Shown piece by piece: positions 1-7,508 of a stretch of 48,191 nucleotides of DNA. Source of the stretch: Pantanalinema sp. (lineage in GTDB: Bacteria > Cyanobacteriota > Sericytochromatia > S15B-MN24 > UBA4093); assembly GCA_036704125.1 (NCBI GenBank), contig DATNQI010000037.1, positions 1-48,191 of the forward strand, read 5' to 3'. Position 1 is the stretch's first letter, and each line of letters opens with the position of its first letter. The position numbers and the translations under genes were made by a program. The notes under the pieces are model-generated. The model saw only the letters and a list, made by a program, of their open reading frames with translations. It was not told where the DNA came from and ran no database searches.

Positions 1-39
1 CCGGCCATGTTCCCCGTCCTGGCCGCGGTTGCGGCGTGA
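1..39 (+). CDS. possible C-terminal tail of a gene cut by the window edge
   Basis: Frame 1 is open from the first base to a TGA and reads PAMFPVLAAVAA. It may be the end of a gene beginning outside the window. Twelve codons are too few to identify anything, and the open stretch could be chance. Confidence 0.25.
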   Translation, partial: PAMFPVLAAVAA

Positions 40-105
40 TGTTCCAGGCACCGACGCTAGCATGCTATACCCGCGCCCTTCTGTGACAAAACACCCGGCA
101 ACGCC

Positions 106-139
106 AAGAAAAACGCCGCGCCCCAGGGGGCGCGGCGTT
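106..139 (-). terminator. rho-independent terminator of the YHS gene
   Basis: A 12-13 bp GC-rich perfect stem (AACGCCGCGCCCC and its complement) is followed on the minus strand by TTTCTT, starting about 20 bases after the stop codon of the YHS-domain gene. Confidence 0.8.
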
Positions 140-158
140 GAGAAGGCGAGGGATGGGG

Positions 159-392
159 CTAGGCGATGGAAGCCAGCTCGGCGGTGGGCGAGAGGGTGAT
201 GGTCACCCGCAGCTCGCGCCGAAGATCGGCCGGGGGGTTGGAGAAGAACTGGCTCTGGCAGCGATGGGAGCAGAAGTGGTAGCGCTGGCCGCGGTACATC
301 ACCGGGCCGACGGCGTCGCTCAGATCGAGCGTGCAGCCGCAGATGGGGTCCAGCGTCACGCCGGGGACGCTGTGCGAAGAAACGTGCGTCAT
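159..392 (-). CDS. YHS-domain metal-binding protein, 77 aa
   Basis: The protein carries the YHS signature: DPICG near residue 15, then Y-x-G-x-x-Y-x-F-C-S-x-x-C and a following F-x-x-NP. YHS domains are small Cys/His folds found in heavy-metal ATPases and copper-handling proteins, so a role in metal binding or delivery is the family-level guess. The start at 392 is chosen because AGGAAGG lies about 7 bases upstream; the longer frame to 428 has no ribosome-binding site. It is a stand-alone gene with its own terminator, divergent from the pilin. There is no signal peptide or membrane segment, so it is probably cytoplasmic. The extra Cys after DPICG could add a ligand, which is inference. Confidence 0.8.
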   Translation of the reverse strand: MTHVSSHSVPGVTLDPICGCTLDLSDAVGPVMYRGQRYHFCSHRCQSQFFSNPPADLRRELRVTITLSPTAELASIA

Positions 393-472
393 TGCAATTC
401 CTTCCTGTGTTTGAGGGCCCGTGCGCACGGGCCTGCGCGCTGGGAAAGCTGGTCGAGACCAACCGCTCTTTA

Positions 473-500
473 ATTATAGCAGCCGGTCCATGATTCTGAA
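473..500 (-). promoter_or_regulatory. probable promoter of the YHS gene
   Basis: The minus strand reads TTCAGA, 16 bases, then TATAAT (a perfect -10 at 478-473). The site lies in the AT-rich gap between the YHS gene and the divergent pilin gene and about 80 bases upstream of the YHS start. Confidence 0.45.
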
Positions 501-661
501 GTGCGATCCGAGATCTTTCTTTTGCGCGTGTGATTTTTTTCGGCCGCTGGGTTTAAATGGGGAAGCAACCGGGAGGGCCTGGGTCAGGTTTCCGGGTGAG
601 GTGCCCCTCGGGGCCACGTTTTTCGAAGCTCTCTCTCTTTCTCTCTCGAACGGAGGATGGA

Positions 662-1171
662 ATGGTCCGCAACACCTCGAAGCAAGCTGGCTTCACCCTG
701 ATCGAACTGCTGGTAGTCGTCGTCATCATCGGTATCCTCGCCTCGGTCGCCATCCCCAACTTCATGGGGGCCCAGGACAAGGCCAAGAACTCGGGCGTTC
801 AGGCGAACGTGCACAACGTCCAGACCGCGCTGGAGCAGTACGCGATCGACAACTCGGGCTCGTATCCGGACAAGCTCTCCGCGATGATTGGTGGCGCGGG
901 TTACCTTACTACTTATCCAAAGACCCCCTGGGGCAAGCAGCAGGCACCCGGCAGCGACATCAACGCCGACTACAGCGGCAACGTTGCACTGGGTTCGGGC
1001 GCTGCGACGTCCTACAAGGCCCCCGGCGTGCTGGCCGATCCCACCCTCATGGACCACTTCGGTGCCATCGGCTATTACCGATCGGGCGCCGCCAACGAGA
1101 AGTACGACCTGGTCGGTGCAGGCAAGAAGGCTCAGGATTCGGTCTGCGTGATCCACGTCAAGAATTACTAG
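662..1171 (+). CDS. pilA: type IV major pilin / GspG-like prepilin, 169 aa
   Basis: The class III signal peptide is short and basic, MVRNTSKQAG, with cleavage before F11. The mature N-terminus FTLIELLVVVVIIGILASVA holds the conserved Glu5 and the hydrophobic polymerising helix (residues 11-35). The globular part (about 40-169) shows the GspG-like segment N-x-V-Q-T-A-L-E-Q-Y with a downstream YP, followed by a Gly/Ala-rich loop. There is only one Cys, near the C-terminus, so no disulfide D-loop as in Pseudomonas pilins. The start at 662 follows GGAGG at 652-656; an upstream frame extension from 557 lacks the prepilin logic. A CT-rich leader (about 621-650) precedes it. Its position upstream of pilD and pilMNOPQ supports pilus function; a type II secretion pseudopilin is the alternative. 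Confidence 0.9.
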   Translation: MVRNTSKQAGFTLIELLVVVVIIGILASVAIPNFMGAQDKAKNSGVQANVHNVQTALEQYAIDNSGSYPDKLSAMIGGAGYLTTYPKTPWGKQQAPGSDINADYSGNVALGSGAATSYKAPGVLADPTLMDHFGAIGYYRSGAANEKYDLVGAGKKAQDSVCVIHVKNY

Positions 1172-1199
1172 GCTTTCACCGCTTTCGTCCATTTCTGCC

Positions 1200-1241
1200 A
1201 AACGGATGGCGTGCAAGGTTTTCCTTGCACGCCATCCGTTT
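1200..1241 (+). terminator. perfect 19-bp hairpin after the pilin gene
   Basis: AAACGGATGGCGTGCAAGG, a TTTT loop and the exact complement form a 19-bp stem beginning 28 bases after the pilin stop. There is no long T-run (only GTTTATAC follows). It probably protects the pilin 3' end and attenuates read-through into the ABC transporter genes. Confidence 0.75.
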
Positions 1242-1298
1242 ATACGCTTTCGCCAGTGGTATACAACGAGCGGGAATCCACTCGTGCAGGAGTTCGCA

Positions 1299-2042
1299 AT
1301 GGACAGGATCGTCGTAGATATCCAGAATCTCGGCAAAATTTACCCCCCTCAGATCGGGCAGGCGAAGAAGATCGCACTCGATGGGGTGACCCTTCAAGTG
1401 AAGGAGGGCGAGACCTTTGGCCTGCTCGGTCCGAATGGTGCAGGCAAGACCACCTTGCAGAAGATTCTGCTTGGGCTCGTTCGACCCAGCTCTGGCAAGG
1501 CGGCTGTGCTGGGGGCTTCTCCTGATGACACGAAGGTTCGTGTCAAGGTCGGATATCTGCCTGAGAATCCTTACTTTTACACTTACCTGACCGGTCGCGA
1601 GTTCGTGGAGTTCTGCGGAGGTTTGTTCGGCCTTTCTGGAAAGGTGCTACACAACCGCGCGACCGAGCTGCTCGATCGCGTGGGGATGGCGTACGCGGAG
1701 AACACCCAGCTTCGCAAGTACTCCAAGGGAATGCTCCAGCGGGTCGGGGTCGCGCAGGCGCTCGTCAACGATCCCGAGATCGTCTTCCTCGACGAGCCCA
1801 TGAGTGGCCTGGATCCGGTGGGACGGCGTGAGATGCGGGATATCATCCTCGACCTCAAGCGCGAGGGAAAAACCGTCTTCTTCAACTCTCACATCCTCTC
1901 GGACGTGGAGGCGCTGTGCGATCGCGTCGGGATCCTGAACGCTGGAAGGCTGGTCGTCTGCGGCAACGTTCGGGACCTGACCGCGACCAGCGGTCACCTG
2001 GAGGACGTCTTCATGCAGGCGGTCGGAGGTCTCAAGGCATGA
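1299..2042 (+). CDS. pilH: ABC transporter ATP-binding protein of the pilus cluster (PilH-like), 247 aa
   Basis: The protein has a complete nucleotide-binding domain: Walker A GPNGAGKT (44-51), signature YSKGMLQR (141-148), Walker B IVFLDEP (161-167) and the switch His in NSHILSD (near 198). The CcmA/NatA-type pattern fits ABC-2 exporters. GCAGGAG lies about 6 bases before the chosen ATG at 1299; the longer frame from 1206 runs back through the terminator hairpin. Its stop overlaps the next start (ATGA), so it is coupled to the permease. In Myxococcus the pil cluster also carries an ABC transporter (pilH ATPase, pilI permease) between pilA and pilD and needed for pili, which is the basis for the symbol. 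The substrate is unknown. Confidence 0.85.
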   Translation: MDRIVVDIQNLGKIYPPQIGQAKKIALDGVTLQVKEGETFGLLGPNGAGKTTLQKILLGLVRPSSGKAAVLGASPDDTKVRVKVGYLPENPYFYTYLTGREFVEFCGGLFGLSGKVLHNRATELLDRVGMAYAENTQLRKYSKGMLQRVGVAQALVNDPEIVFLDEPMSGLDPVGRREMRDIILDLKREGKTVFFNSHILSDVEALCDRVGILNAGRLVVCGNVRDLTATSGHLEDVFMQAVGGLKA

Positions 2043-2797
2043 TCCGCCTCTGGGACCTGGCGCACAACACCTTTCGCGAGACGATTCGCGACCGGATCCT
2101 CTACGTGATCCTGGTGTTCGCCTTAGTCATGATCGGGGCGAGTGCTCTCTTCGGGACGCTCACCGTCGGCCAGGATCGCAAGATCGTGCTGGACCTCGGG
2201 CTCGCCGCCATCGAGCTTTTCGGAGTGGCGATCGCCGTCTTCGTCGGCACCAGCATGCTGTTCAAGGAGATCGACAAGCGCACGGTCTACGTGGTGCTGA
2301 CCAAGCCCATCCCGCGGTCGGAGTTCCTGCTGGGCAAGTTCCTCGGGCTCGCGCTTACCCTCTGCGTCTTACTCGTGCTCATGGGGGCTGCCTTTGTGGG
2401 GCTCGCCGCAATGAAGGGGGCCTATGCGCCCGAGTTGCTCGGGGCGATCGCCATGATCGGCCTGCAACTGCTGGTGGTGATGGCGTTGACCGTGTTCTTC
2501 TCGACCTTCGCCTCACCCATCATGAGCATGCTCTTCACCTTCTGCCTCTATCTGATCGGGCACAACACCGAGACCCTGCGGGCCCTTGTGCAGAAGGCGA
2601 GCCCAGCTCTCAAGGTGGGCATCGAGGCCCTCTATTACGTGCTGCCCAACCTCAGCACCTTCGACGCCAAGAACCTCGCAGTCTACGGTGAGGGGGTTCC
2701 CGCGGGACGCTGGCTGTGGGCTGTTGGCTATGGAGCGGCTTACGTGTGCGCCTTGCTGGCGACGGCTTCGGCTATTTTCGAGCGCAAGGAGTTCTAG
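2039..2797 (+). CDS. pilI: ABC-2 type permease of the pilus cluster (PilI-like), 252 aa
   Basis: A short N-terminal amphipathic region (FRETIRDR) precedes about six predicted transmembrane helices, starting near residues 18-38 and ending before residue 245. This is the ABC-2 permease layout, and such permeases pair with the ATPase encoded just upstream. The start ATG overlaps the upstream TGA. The motif KEIDKRTVYVVLTKPI-R-EFLLGKF is typical of ABC-2 permeases. Its location between pilin and prepilin peptidase matches pilI of Myxococcus. It could export or insert a pilus assembly factor, which is inference. Confidence 0.8.
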   Translation: MIRLWDLAHNTFRETIRDRILYVILVFALVMIGASALFGTLTVGQDRKIVLDLGLAAIELFGVAIAVFVGTSMLFKEIDKRTVYVVLTKPIPRSEFLLGKFLGLALTLCVLLVLMGAAFVGLAAMKGAYAPELLGAIAMIGLQLLVVMALTVFFSTFASPIMSMLFTFCLYLIGHNTETLRALVQKASPALKVGIEALYYVLPNLSTFDAKNLAVYGEGVPAGRWLWAVGYGAAYVCALLATASAIFERKEF

Positions 2798-2800
2798 TCC

Positions 2801-3460
2801 ATGCGCCGCATCCTCGTTGCGCTGGGGCTGGCTGGCCTCTTCTGGGGGGCGCAGGCGCTTTGCTCGTCACAGGTGGGAGCTTTCAAGACGAGCATGTCCG
2901 GGCGCCTGATCGTGCCGGATCCACAGGCTGCCAAGCTCGTGGTTTCAGACTTCAATAACCTCTGGGCTGACGTTCTCTGGGTTCAGGTGCTGATCCACAA
3001 CGGAGACCAGCACATGGCCGTGGACGAGGCCTCGCGCGACTTCGGCGGCATGCTGGAGGCGCTGGAGCTGGCGACGGACTTCGATCCGCGCTTCCATGAA
3101 GCAGCGATCATCGGTTCCTGGCTGCTCACGGACGTCGGGCGGCTCGATGATGCGCGCCAACTACTCACCAAGGGGATGCTCAGCAACCCTTCCATGTGGA
3201 TCTATCCTTATCAGCTCGGTTTCGTCGAATTCCTCTATGCGCGACGTTACGCCCAGGCCGCCGAATATTTCTCTCGGGCGGCTTCCTTGCCCGATGGTCC
3301 CCCGGCTGCCGCCCGCATGGCCGCGGCGATGTACTCCAAGAGCAACAAGGCCGACATGGCCATCAATGCCTGGAAGAACATCCACGCTAAGGGGGATGCC
3401 CGCATCCGTGGCATCGCCCGCCGGGCCCTCGCCAAGCTCGGGGTCGCGGTCGATCCCTGA
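2801..3460 (+). CDS. membrane-anchored TPR-like protein of the pilus ABC operon, 219 aa
   Basis: The N-terminus MRRILVALGLAGLFWGAQAL is a signal anchor. The rest is helical, with TPR-like repeats in about residues 60-215 (for example LATDFDPRFHEAA and the YARRYAQAAEYFSRA segment). It starts three bases after the permease stop and is clearly in the same operon. Its genomic role corresponds to the accessory protein of the Myxococcus transporter (PilG), but the gene order differs (here it is last) and I see no sequence basis for claiming orthology. It probably acts at the periplasmic face of the transporter. Confidence 0.7.
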   Translation: MRRILVALGLAGLFWGAQALCSSQVGAFKTSMSGRLIVPDPQAAKLVVSDFNNLWADVLWVQVLIHNGDQHMAVDEASRDFGGMLEALELATDFDPRFHEAAIIGSWLLTDVGRLDDARQLLTKGMLSNPSMWIYPYQLGFVEFLYARRYAQAAEYFSRAASLPDGPPAAARMAAAMYSKSNKADMAINAWKNIHAKGDARIRGIARRALAKLGVAVDP

Positions 3461-3613
3461 GCCCTGCGCGGGATTATGTGCGCGACGCACCGCTAAACGC
3501 CTGCTTGGGCGGTAGAATGAGAAGAACCCTCGCGTGATAGGTTCATCATGGGAGTGGGTAGAATCGTTTGAGGAAGCCGTTTCAGGGCTTAGCGGCGAGG
3601 AAGCGCAACCGCG

Positions 3614-4405
3614 ATGACGATGGATCCAGCAAACCTCCCCATGGCGTTCGTCGCATTCGCGGCGTGCGTCTTTGGTTGCTTGATCGGGAGCTTCCTCAAC
3701 GTCGTCATCTACCGCCTCCCCAACGAGGAATCCATCGTCTGGCCCGGCTCTCACTGCCCCAGGTGCGACACCTCCCTGCACTGGTACGAGAACATCCCGC
3801 TCCTGAGCTACGCCGTGCTCGGGGGCAAGTGCCGGACCTGCAAGCAGCCCATTTCTTGGCGCTACCCGCTGGTCGAGGCCACGACCGGCCTGCTGTGGCT
3901 CGCCCTCATGCTCCGCGAGGGGCCGACCCTTCGCTTCTTCGCCGAGGCCGTCCTGGCGTCGGTGCTGGTCGCCATCTTCTGGATCGACGTGGACACCATG
4001 CTGATCCTCGACGTCATGACCTGGCCGGGCATCGCGCTGGGCCTCGTCTACGCCGCTTGGGTCGCCCAGGCGCTGCCCCTTCACCTGGGGGCCGCGGTCG
4101 GGGGCTACGCCTTCTTCCTGGCCATCGAGCTGGTCTCCCGGTGGGTCTTCAAGGTGGACGGCATGGGGCGCGGGGACGCCAAGCTCGCGGCCATGATGGG
4201 CGCCTGGCTCGGGCCCTCGGGCCTCGCCGTCGCCCTGATGATCGCCTTCACCCTGGGCTCGGTCATCGGGCTCGCCCTCAAGGCCCGCGCGGGCGGCGAG
4301 AGCAAGCCCTTTCCCTTCGGCCCCGCGCTGGTCCTGGGGACCTTTGCCAGTCTGTTCGCCGGCCATGCCATCTGGGCCTGGTACGTCGGACTGCTGATGG
4401 GTTAG
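3614..4405 (+). CDS. pilD: prepilin peptidase / N-methylase, 263 aa
   Basis: This bifunctional inner-membrane enzyme cleaves prepilin leaders after Gly and methylates the new N-terminal Phe. The N-terminal segment GSFLNVVIYRLP (25-36) and two zinc CxxC pairs (C48/C51 and C73/C76) define the methylase part. The aspartyl protease residues lie in IDVDTMLILD (about 124-133) and GMGRGDAKL (183-191). About eight transmembrane helices follow the cytoplasmic loop. Length is normal for the family. A GGAAG lies about 11 bases before the first of two nearby ATGs. It is followed within 14 bases by pilM, so it heads or joins the pilMNOPQ operon. TAGAAT hexamers at 3513 and 3559 lack convincing -35 boxes. 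Confidence 0.95.
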   Translation: MTMDPANLPMAFVAFAACVFGCLIGSFLNVVIYRLPNEESIVWPGSHCPRCDTSLHWYENIPLLSYAVLGGKCRTCKQPISWRYPLVEATTGLLWLALMLREGPTLRFFAEAVLASVLVAIFWIDVDTMLILDVMTWPGIALGLVYAAWVAQALPLHLGAAVGGYAFFLAIELVSRWVFKVDGMGRGDAKLAAMMGAWLGPSGLAVALMIAFTLGSVIGLALKARAGGESKPFPFGPALVLGTFASLFAGHAIWAWYVGLLMG

Positions 4406-4418
4406 GCAAGGAAGCACG

Positions 4419-5528
4419 ATGGAACTGACGACGCTGATCGAGAGCCTGAAGTCGGGCTTCAAGAAGAAGAAGTGCATCGGCCTGGACATCACGGCCGACA
4501 CCATCGTGGCCGTCGAGCTCAAGCGGCAGCGCAACCAGATCTCGCTCGAGAACATCGCCATCGCGAGCACCCCGCTCAACGCCGTCCAGGACGGCGAGAT
4601 CGTGGACCCGGGCGCCGTCGCCGAGGTCATCGCCGTGCTGCTCGAGGAGAACGGCATCGAGGCCCAGCAGGTCGTCTGTGCGGTGGCCGGCCAGAGCACC
4701 ATCATCCGGCCGGTGCGCTTCCCGGCGATGCCCGAGGCCGAGCTCAGGGAGGTCATCAGCATCGAGGCCGAGCGCTACATCCCGTTCGCCATCGACGACG
4801 TCAACGTCTCGTTCCAGTCGATCAACGAGGTGGAGGAGGACGGCGCCCCCAAGCAGGAGGTCGTGCTGGTCGCGGCCCAGAAGACCCTGGTGGAGTCCTA
4901 CCAGCAGACCGTCAACGAGGCGGGGCTCGAGCTGGTGTGCATGGACGTGGCGTCCTTCGCGGTGATGCGGTCGATCGTGAACACCGAGCAGCTGGATGAC
5001 GACCAGAGCGTGGCGCTGGTGCACATCCAGGGCTGGACCACCGACATCAACATCATGGTGGGTGGCGTGCCGCGCTTCTCGCGCTCGATCCCCATCGGCT
5101 TCTCCTACTTCCTCGATACCATCATCAACTCGCTGGGCCTCGACGAGGAGACCGCTCGCTCGGTCCTCGACGAGATCGACGTGGACCCGCAGGGCTACGA
5201 GGCGATGGGGGCCCAGGTCGAGCAGGCCACCGAGATCATCCGGCCCGCCCTGATGGAGCTGATCGGCGAGATCGGGCGATCGCTGGACTTCTACCTCTCG
5301 CAGGGCACCGAGCCCCTCACCCACGTGGTGCTCAGCGGCCGGGGCGGCAACCTCCGCAACCTGGACCGCTTCCTCACCAACCGCCTGGGCATGCAGACGA
5401 TCCTGGTCAATCCCTTCGCCACCATCGAGGTCGACGAGGGGGCCTTCGATCCCGAGGTGCTCCAGCCGCAGGCCCCGACGCTGGCGACGGCCATCGGGCT
5501 CGCGATCCGGGGGGTGCAGGGCGTATGA
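4419..5528 (+). CDS. pilM: type IV pilus inner-membrane platform protein PilM, 369 aa
   Basis: This is an actin-like, FtsA-related ATPase fold. GLDITADTIVAVEL (21-34) is the phosphate-1 loop. FPAMPEAELREVISIEAERYIPF is diagnostic of PilM, and the C-terminal LSGRGGNLRNLDRFL loop binds the adenosine side. The protein is cytoplasmic and binds the N-terminal INLL tail of PilN to link the pilus machine to the inner membrane. The family length is about 350 aa, so it looks complete. AAGGAAG precedes the ATG, and its TGA overlaps the pilN ATG. Confidence 0.95.
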   Translation: MELTTLIESLKSGFKKKKCIGLDITADTIVAVELKRQRNQISLENIAIASTPLNAVQDGEIVDPGAVAEVIAVLLEENGIEAQQVVCAVAGQSTIIRPVRFPAMPEAELREVISIEAERYIPFAIDDVNVSFQSINEVEEDGAPKQEVVLVAAQKTLVESYQQTVNEAGLELVCMDVASFAVMRSIVNTEQLDDDQSVALVHIQGWTTDINIMVGGVPRFSRSIPIGFSYFLDTIINSLGLDEETARSVLDEIDVDPQGYEAMGAQVEQATEIIRPALMELIGEIGRSLDFYLSQGTEPLTHVVLSGRGGNLRNLDRFLTNRLGMQTILVNPFATIEVDEGAFDPEVLQPQAPTLATAIGLAIRGVQGV

Positions 5529-6103
5529 AGGCCATCAACATCAACCTGCTGGGGGATCGCCCGGCCTCCCTGCTGCCCACCAACCTCAACATCGACCCGG
5601 AGCTCCTGCTCAGGGGCGTGGTCGGCGCCTCCCTCGCCCTGCTCCTGCCGATCATCGTCGGCTTCTCGGTGGACAAGCTGCTGCTCGGTCCGGCAATCGC
5701 CGAGAACGAGCGCCTGCGCCAGAGCATCGGCACCAACAAGAACACGGCCACGGTCCTCAAGAAGGACAAGGAGAAGGCCGAGGCCCTGGAGAAGGATTAC
5801 GAGAGCCTCCTGCGGCTCGCGCGGCAGAGCGCGACCTGGAAGAGCGTGCTCGAGGAGGTCCGCGACCTGACCCCCACCGACGCGTGGCTGACGCGCCTCT
5901 CCATCGAGGGCACCAGCAGGCTGAAGATCGAGGGCAAGGCCCTCGACTACCGTGCGATCGCCTTCTTCTACACCAACTTCCAGAACGCCAACCACTTCGC
6001 GCGCCCGGTGCTTGGCAGCCTGCAGAGCGAGAGCGTGGGCGGGCAGGCGGTCATCCGCTTCAACCTGGACTGCGACATCAACGACCAGGGGCTCGGAGGA
6101 TAG
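5525..6103 (+). CDS. pilN: type IV pilus alignment protein PilN, 192 aa
   Basis: The N-terminus contains INLLGDRP, the short cytoplasmic tail that docks into PilM. One transmembrane helix lies at about 29-50, followed by a charged coiled coil (about 55-100) and a ferredoxin-like periplasmic domain with TDAWLTRLSIEG. PilN pairs with PilO. It overlaps pilM by four bases, indicating translational coupling. Confidence 0.93.
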   Translation: MKAININLLGDRPASLLPTNLNIDPELLLRGVVGASLALLLPIIVGFSVDKLLLGPAIAENERLRQSIGTNKNTATVLKKDKEKAEALEKDYESLLRLARQSATWKSVLEEVRDLTPTDAWLTRLSIEGTSRLKIEGKALDYRAIAFFYTNFQNANHFARPVLGSLQSESVGGQAVIRFNLDCDINDQGLGG

Positions 6104-6106
6104 CCG

Positions 6107-6697
6107 GTGGAAAGCATCACCCTCTTCGGTCGCACCATCCAGCTGACCCCCGAGCTCTACTCGCGGGCCGTCGTCGTCGGCTGCGTGCTCCTGGGCCTGT
6201 TCATGTTCAGCAACAACGCCCTGCCCAAGATCCAGGAGTACCTGGCGATGCGTACCACCCTCGCCGAGAGTCGCACGGAGCTCGAGAACGCCCAGGCGAT
6301 CACCCAGACAGGCCCCCAGATCAAGGCGCGCCTCCAGCGGGTCGAGGAGAACCTGGCCGCCCTCCACGGGCGCTTCCCGCCGCGCAACCAGGTGCTCTCG
6401 ATCATGCTCCTGGACCTCTCCAAGATCTTCCAGGACACCCACAACGAGCTGGTGACCTTCCAGCCGCGCGAGTTCACGGCCCTCACCCAGGAGTCCCTCA
6501 AGGACCTCGGGAAGCTGAGCGTCGAGGTCACGGCCAAGGGGACCTACCCCTCGGTCATCCTGCTCTTCGATCAACTCAGCCGCTACGAGCGCGTGCTGAC
6601 CATCGAGGCGCCCACCCTCACCCCGGGTGAGTCCGACTCGCTCAACAGCAACCTCACCGTGACCTTCACCCTCACGACCTATGCGCTAAGCCAGTAA
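6107..6697 (+). CDS. pilO: type IV pilus alignment protein PilO, 196 aa
   Basis: A GTG start is preceded by GGAGGA. A short N-terminus is followed by a single transmembrane segment (about 19-37), a coiled coil (about 45-90) and the PilO domain, where LLDLSKIFQDTHNELVTFQP and the final beta strands are recognisable. It heterodimerises with PilN in the periplasm and contacts PilP. Size and order (M-N-O-P-Q) are standard. Confidence 0.92.
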   Translation: MESITLFGRTIQLTPELYSRAVVVGCVLLGLFMFSNNALPKIQEYLAMRTTLAESRTELENAQAITQTGPQIKARLQRVEENLAALHGRFPPRNQVLSIMLLDLSKIFQDTHNELVTFQPREFTALTQESLKDLGKLSVEVTAKGTYPSVILLFDQLSRYERVLTIEAPTLTPGESDSLNSNLTVTFTLTTYALSQ

Positions 6698-6710
6698 GAG
6701 GACCCCGCCG

Positions 6711-7508
6711 ATGAAGAATCGCCAACGCGTCACTTTCCAGCAGGTGATGATCATCCCGGCGCTCACCACGCTGGGCCTGGGCAGCCTTCTCTACGCCCAG
6801 AACCTCTCGCTGACGACGCCGGTCAACGCCGCTCCGCTGGCGGCGATCCCCGGTGCCCTCGCGGCCACCTCGGCGACCACCGGCGAGATCACCGCCTCGG
6901 ACGGCCCCGTCCAGCTCGCGGCGGCGCCCGCGCGCTCCGCGACGTCGAGCGTCGTCTTCGACGGCAACCCGGAGTTCGGAGCCGGCGCGGCCCTGCCCGG
7001 CGAGCGCGACCGGATCAGGGCCACCACCAAGGTGGACCTGGTGCGCATGGCCCGCGAGAACTCGGGCCGAGAGGATCCTTTCGTCGCCCTGATCAACCCG
7101 GGCCCGGACGTCATCCAGGCCCTGCCGAGCCTGCCCACCCTGCGCCCGCAGACGGTCCCCATCGGCGCCGCGGAGCCCTCCATCGTGCTCCCCAAGCGCC
7201 CGGTCAAGGTCGCGACCCGCATCAACAGCGAGGGCAACCGAGAGATCATCATCGACCCGCCCGAGGCCGGCGACGAGCCCGCGCGCGGCCCGCTGCTCGT
7301 GCCCAAGTGGACCCTCTCGGGGGTCCTCAACACCGGGCGCGAGCAGATCGCCCTGCTGGAGAACGAGGGCAACAGTCGCGAGGCGCGCCTCGGCGAGGTC
7401 CTGGAGGACGGCTCGCGCGTGGTGCGGCTCGAAAGCAGAAAGGTTGTCCTCATGCTGAACGGGCGGCGATTCCCCAAGACGATCGGAGGCGCGGATGCGG
7501 CCAATTAA
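6711..7508 (+). CDS. pilP: PilP-like pilus assembly protein, 265 aa
   Basis: PilP links the PilNO complex to the secretin. The diagnostic segment GREDPFVAL (119-127) precedes a Pro-rich linker. The C-terminal beta domain (about 195-255) reads WTLSGVLNTGREQIALLENEG and GEVLEDGSRVVRLES, typical of PF04351. The N-terminus has a hydrophobic anchor (about 12-30) and not an obvious lipobox, and a low-complexity Ala/Thr spacer makes it longer than the usual 170-180 aa. Its end overlaps the pilQ start by 14 bases. Confidence 0.85.
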   Translation: MKNRQRVTFQQVMIIPALTTLGLGSLLYAQNLSLTTPVNAAPLAAIPGALAATSATTGEITASDGPVQLAAAPARSATSSVVFDGNPEFGAGAALPGERDRIRATTKVDLVRMARENSGREDPFVALINPGPDVIQALPSLPTLRPQTVPIGAAEPSIVLPKRPVKVATRINSEGNREIIIDPPEAGDEPARGPLLVPKWTLSGVLNTGREQIALLENEGNSREARLGEVLEDGSRVVRLESRKVVLMLNGRRFPKTIGGADAAN

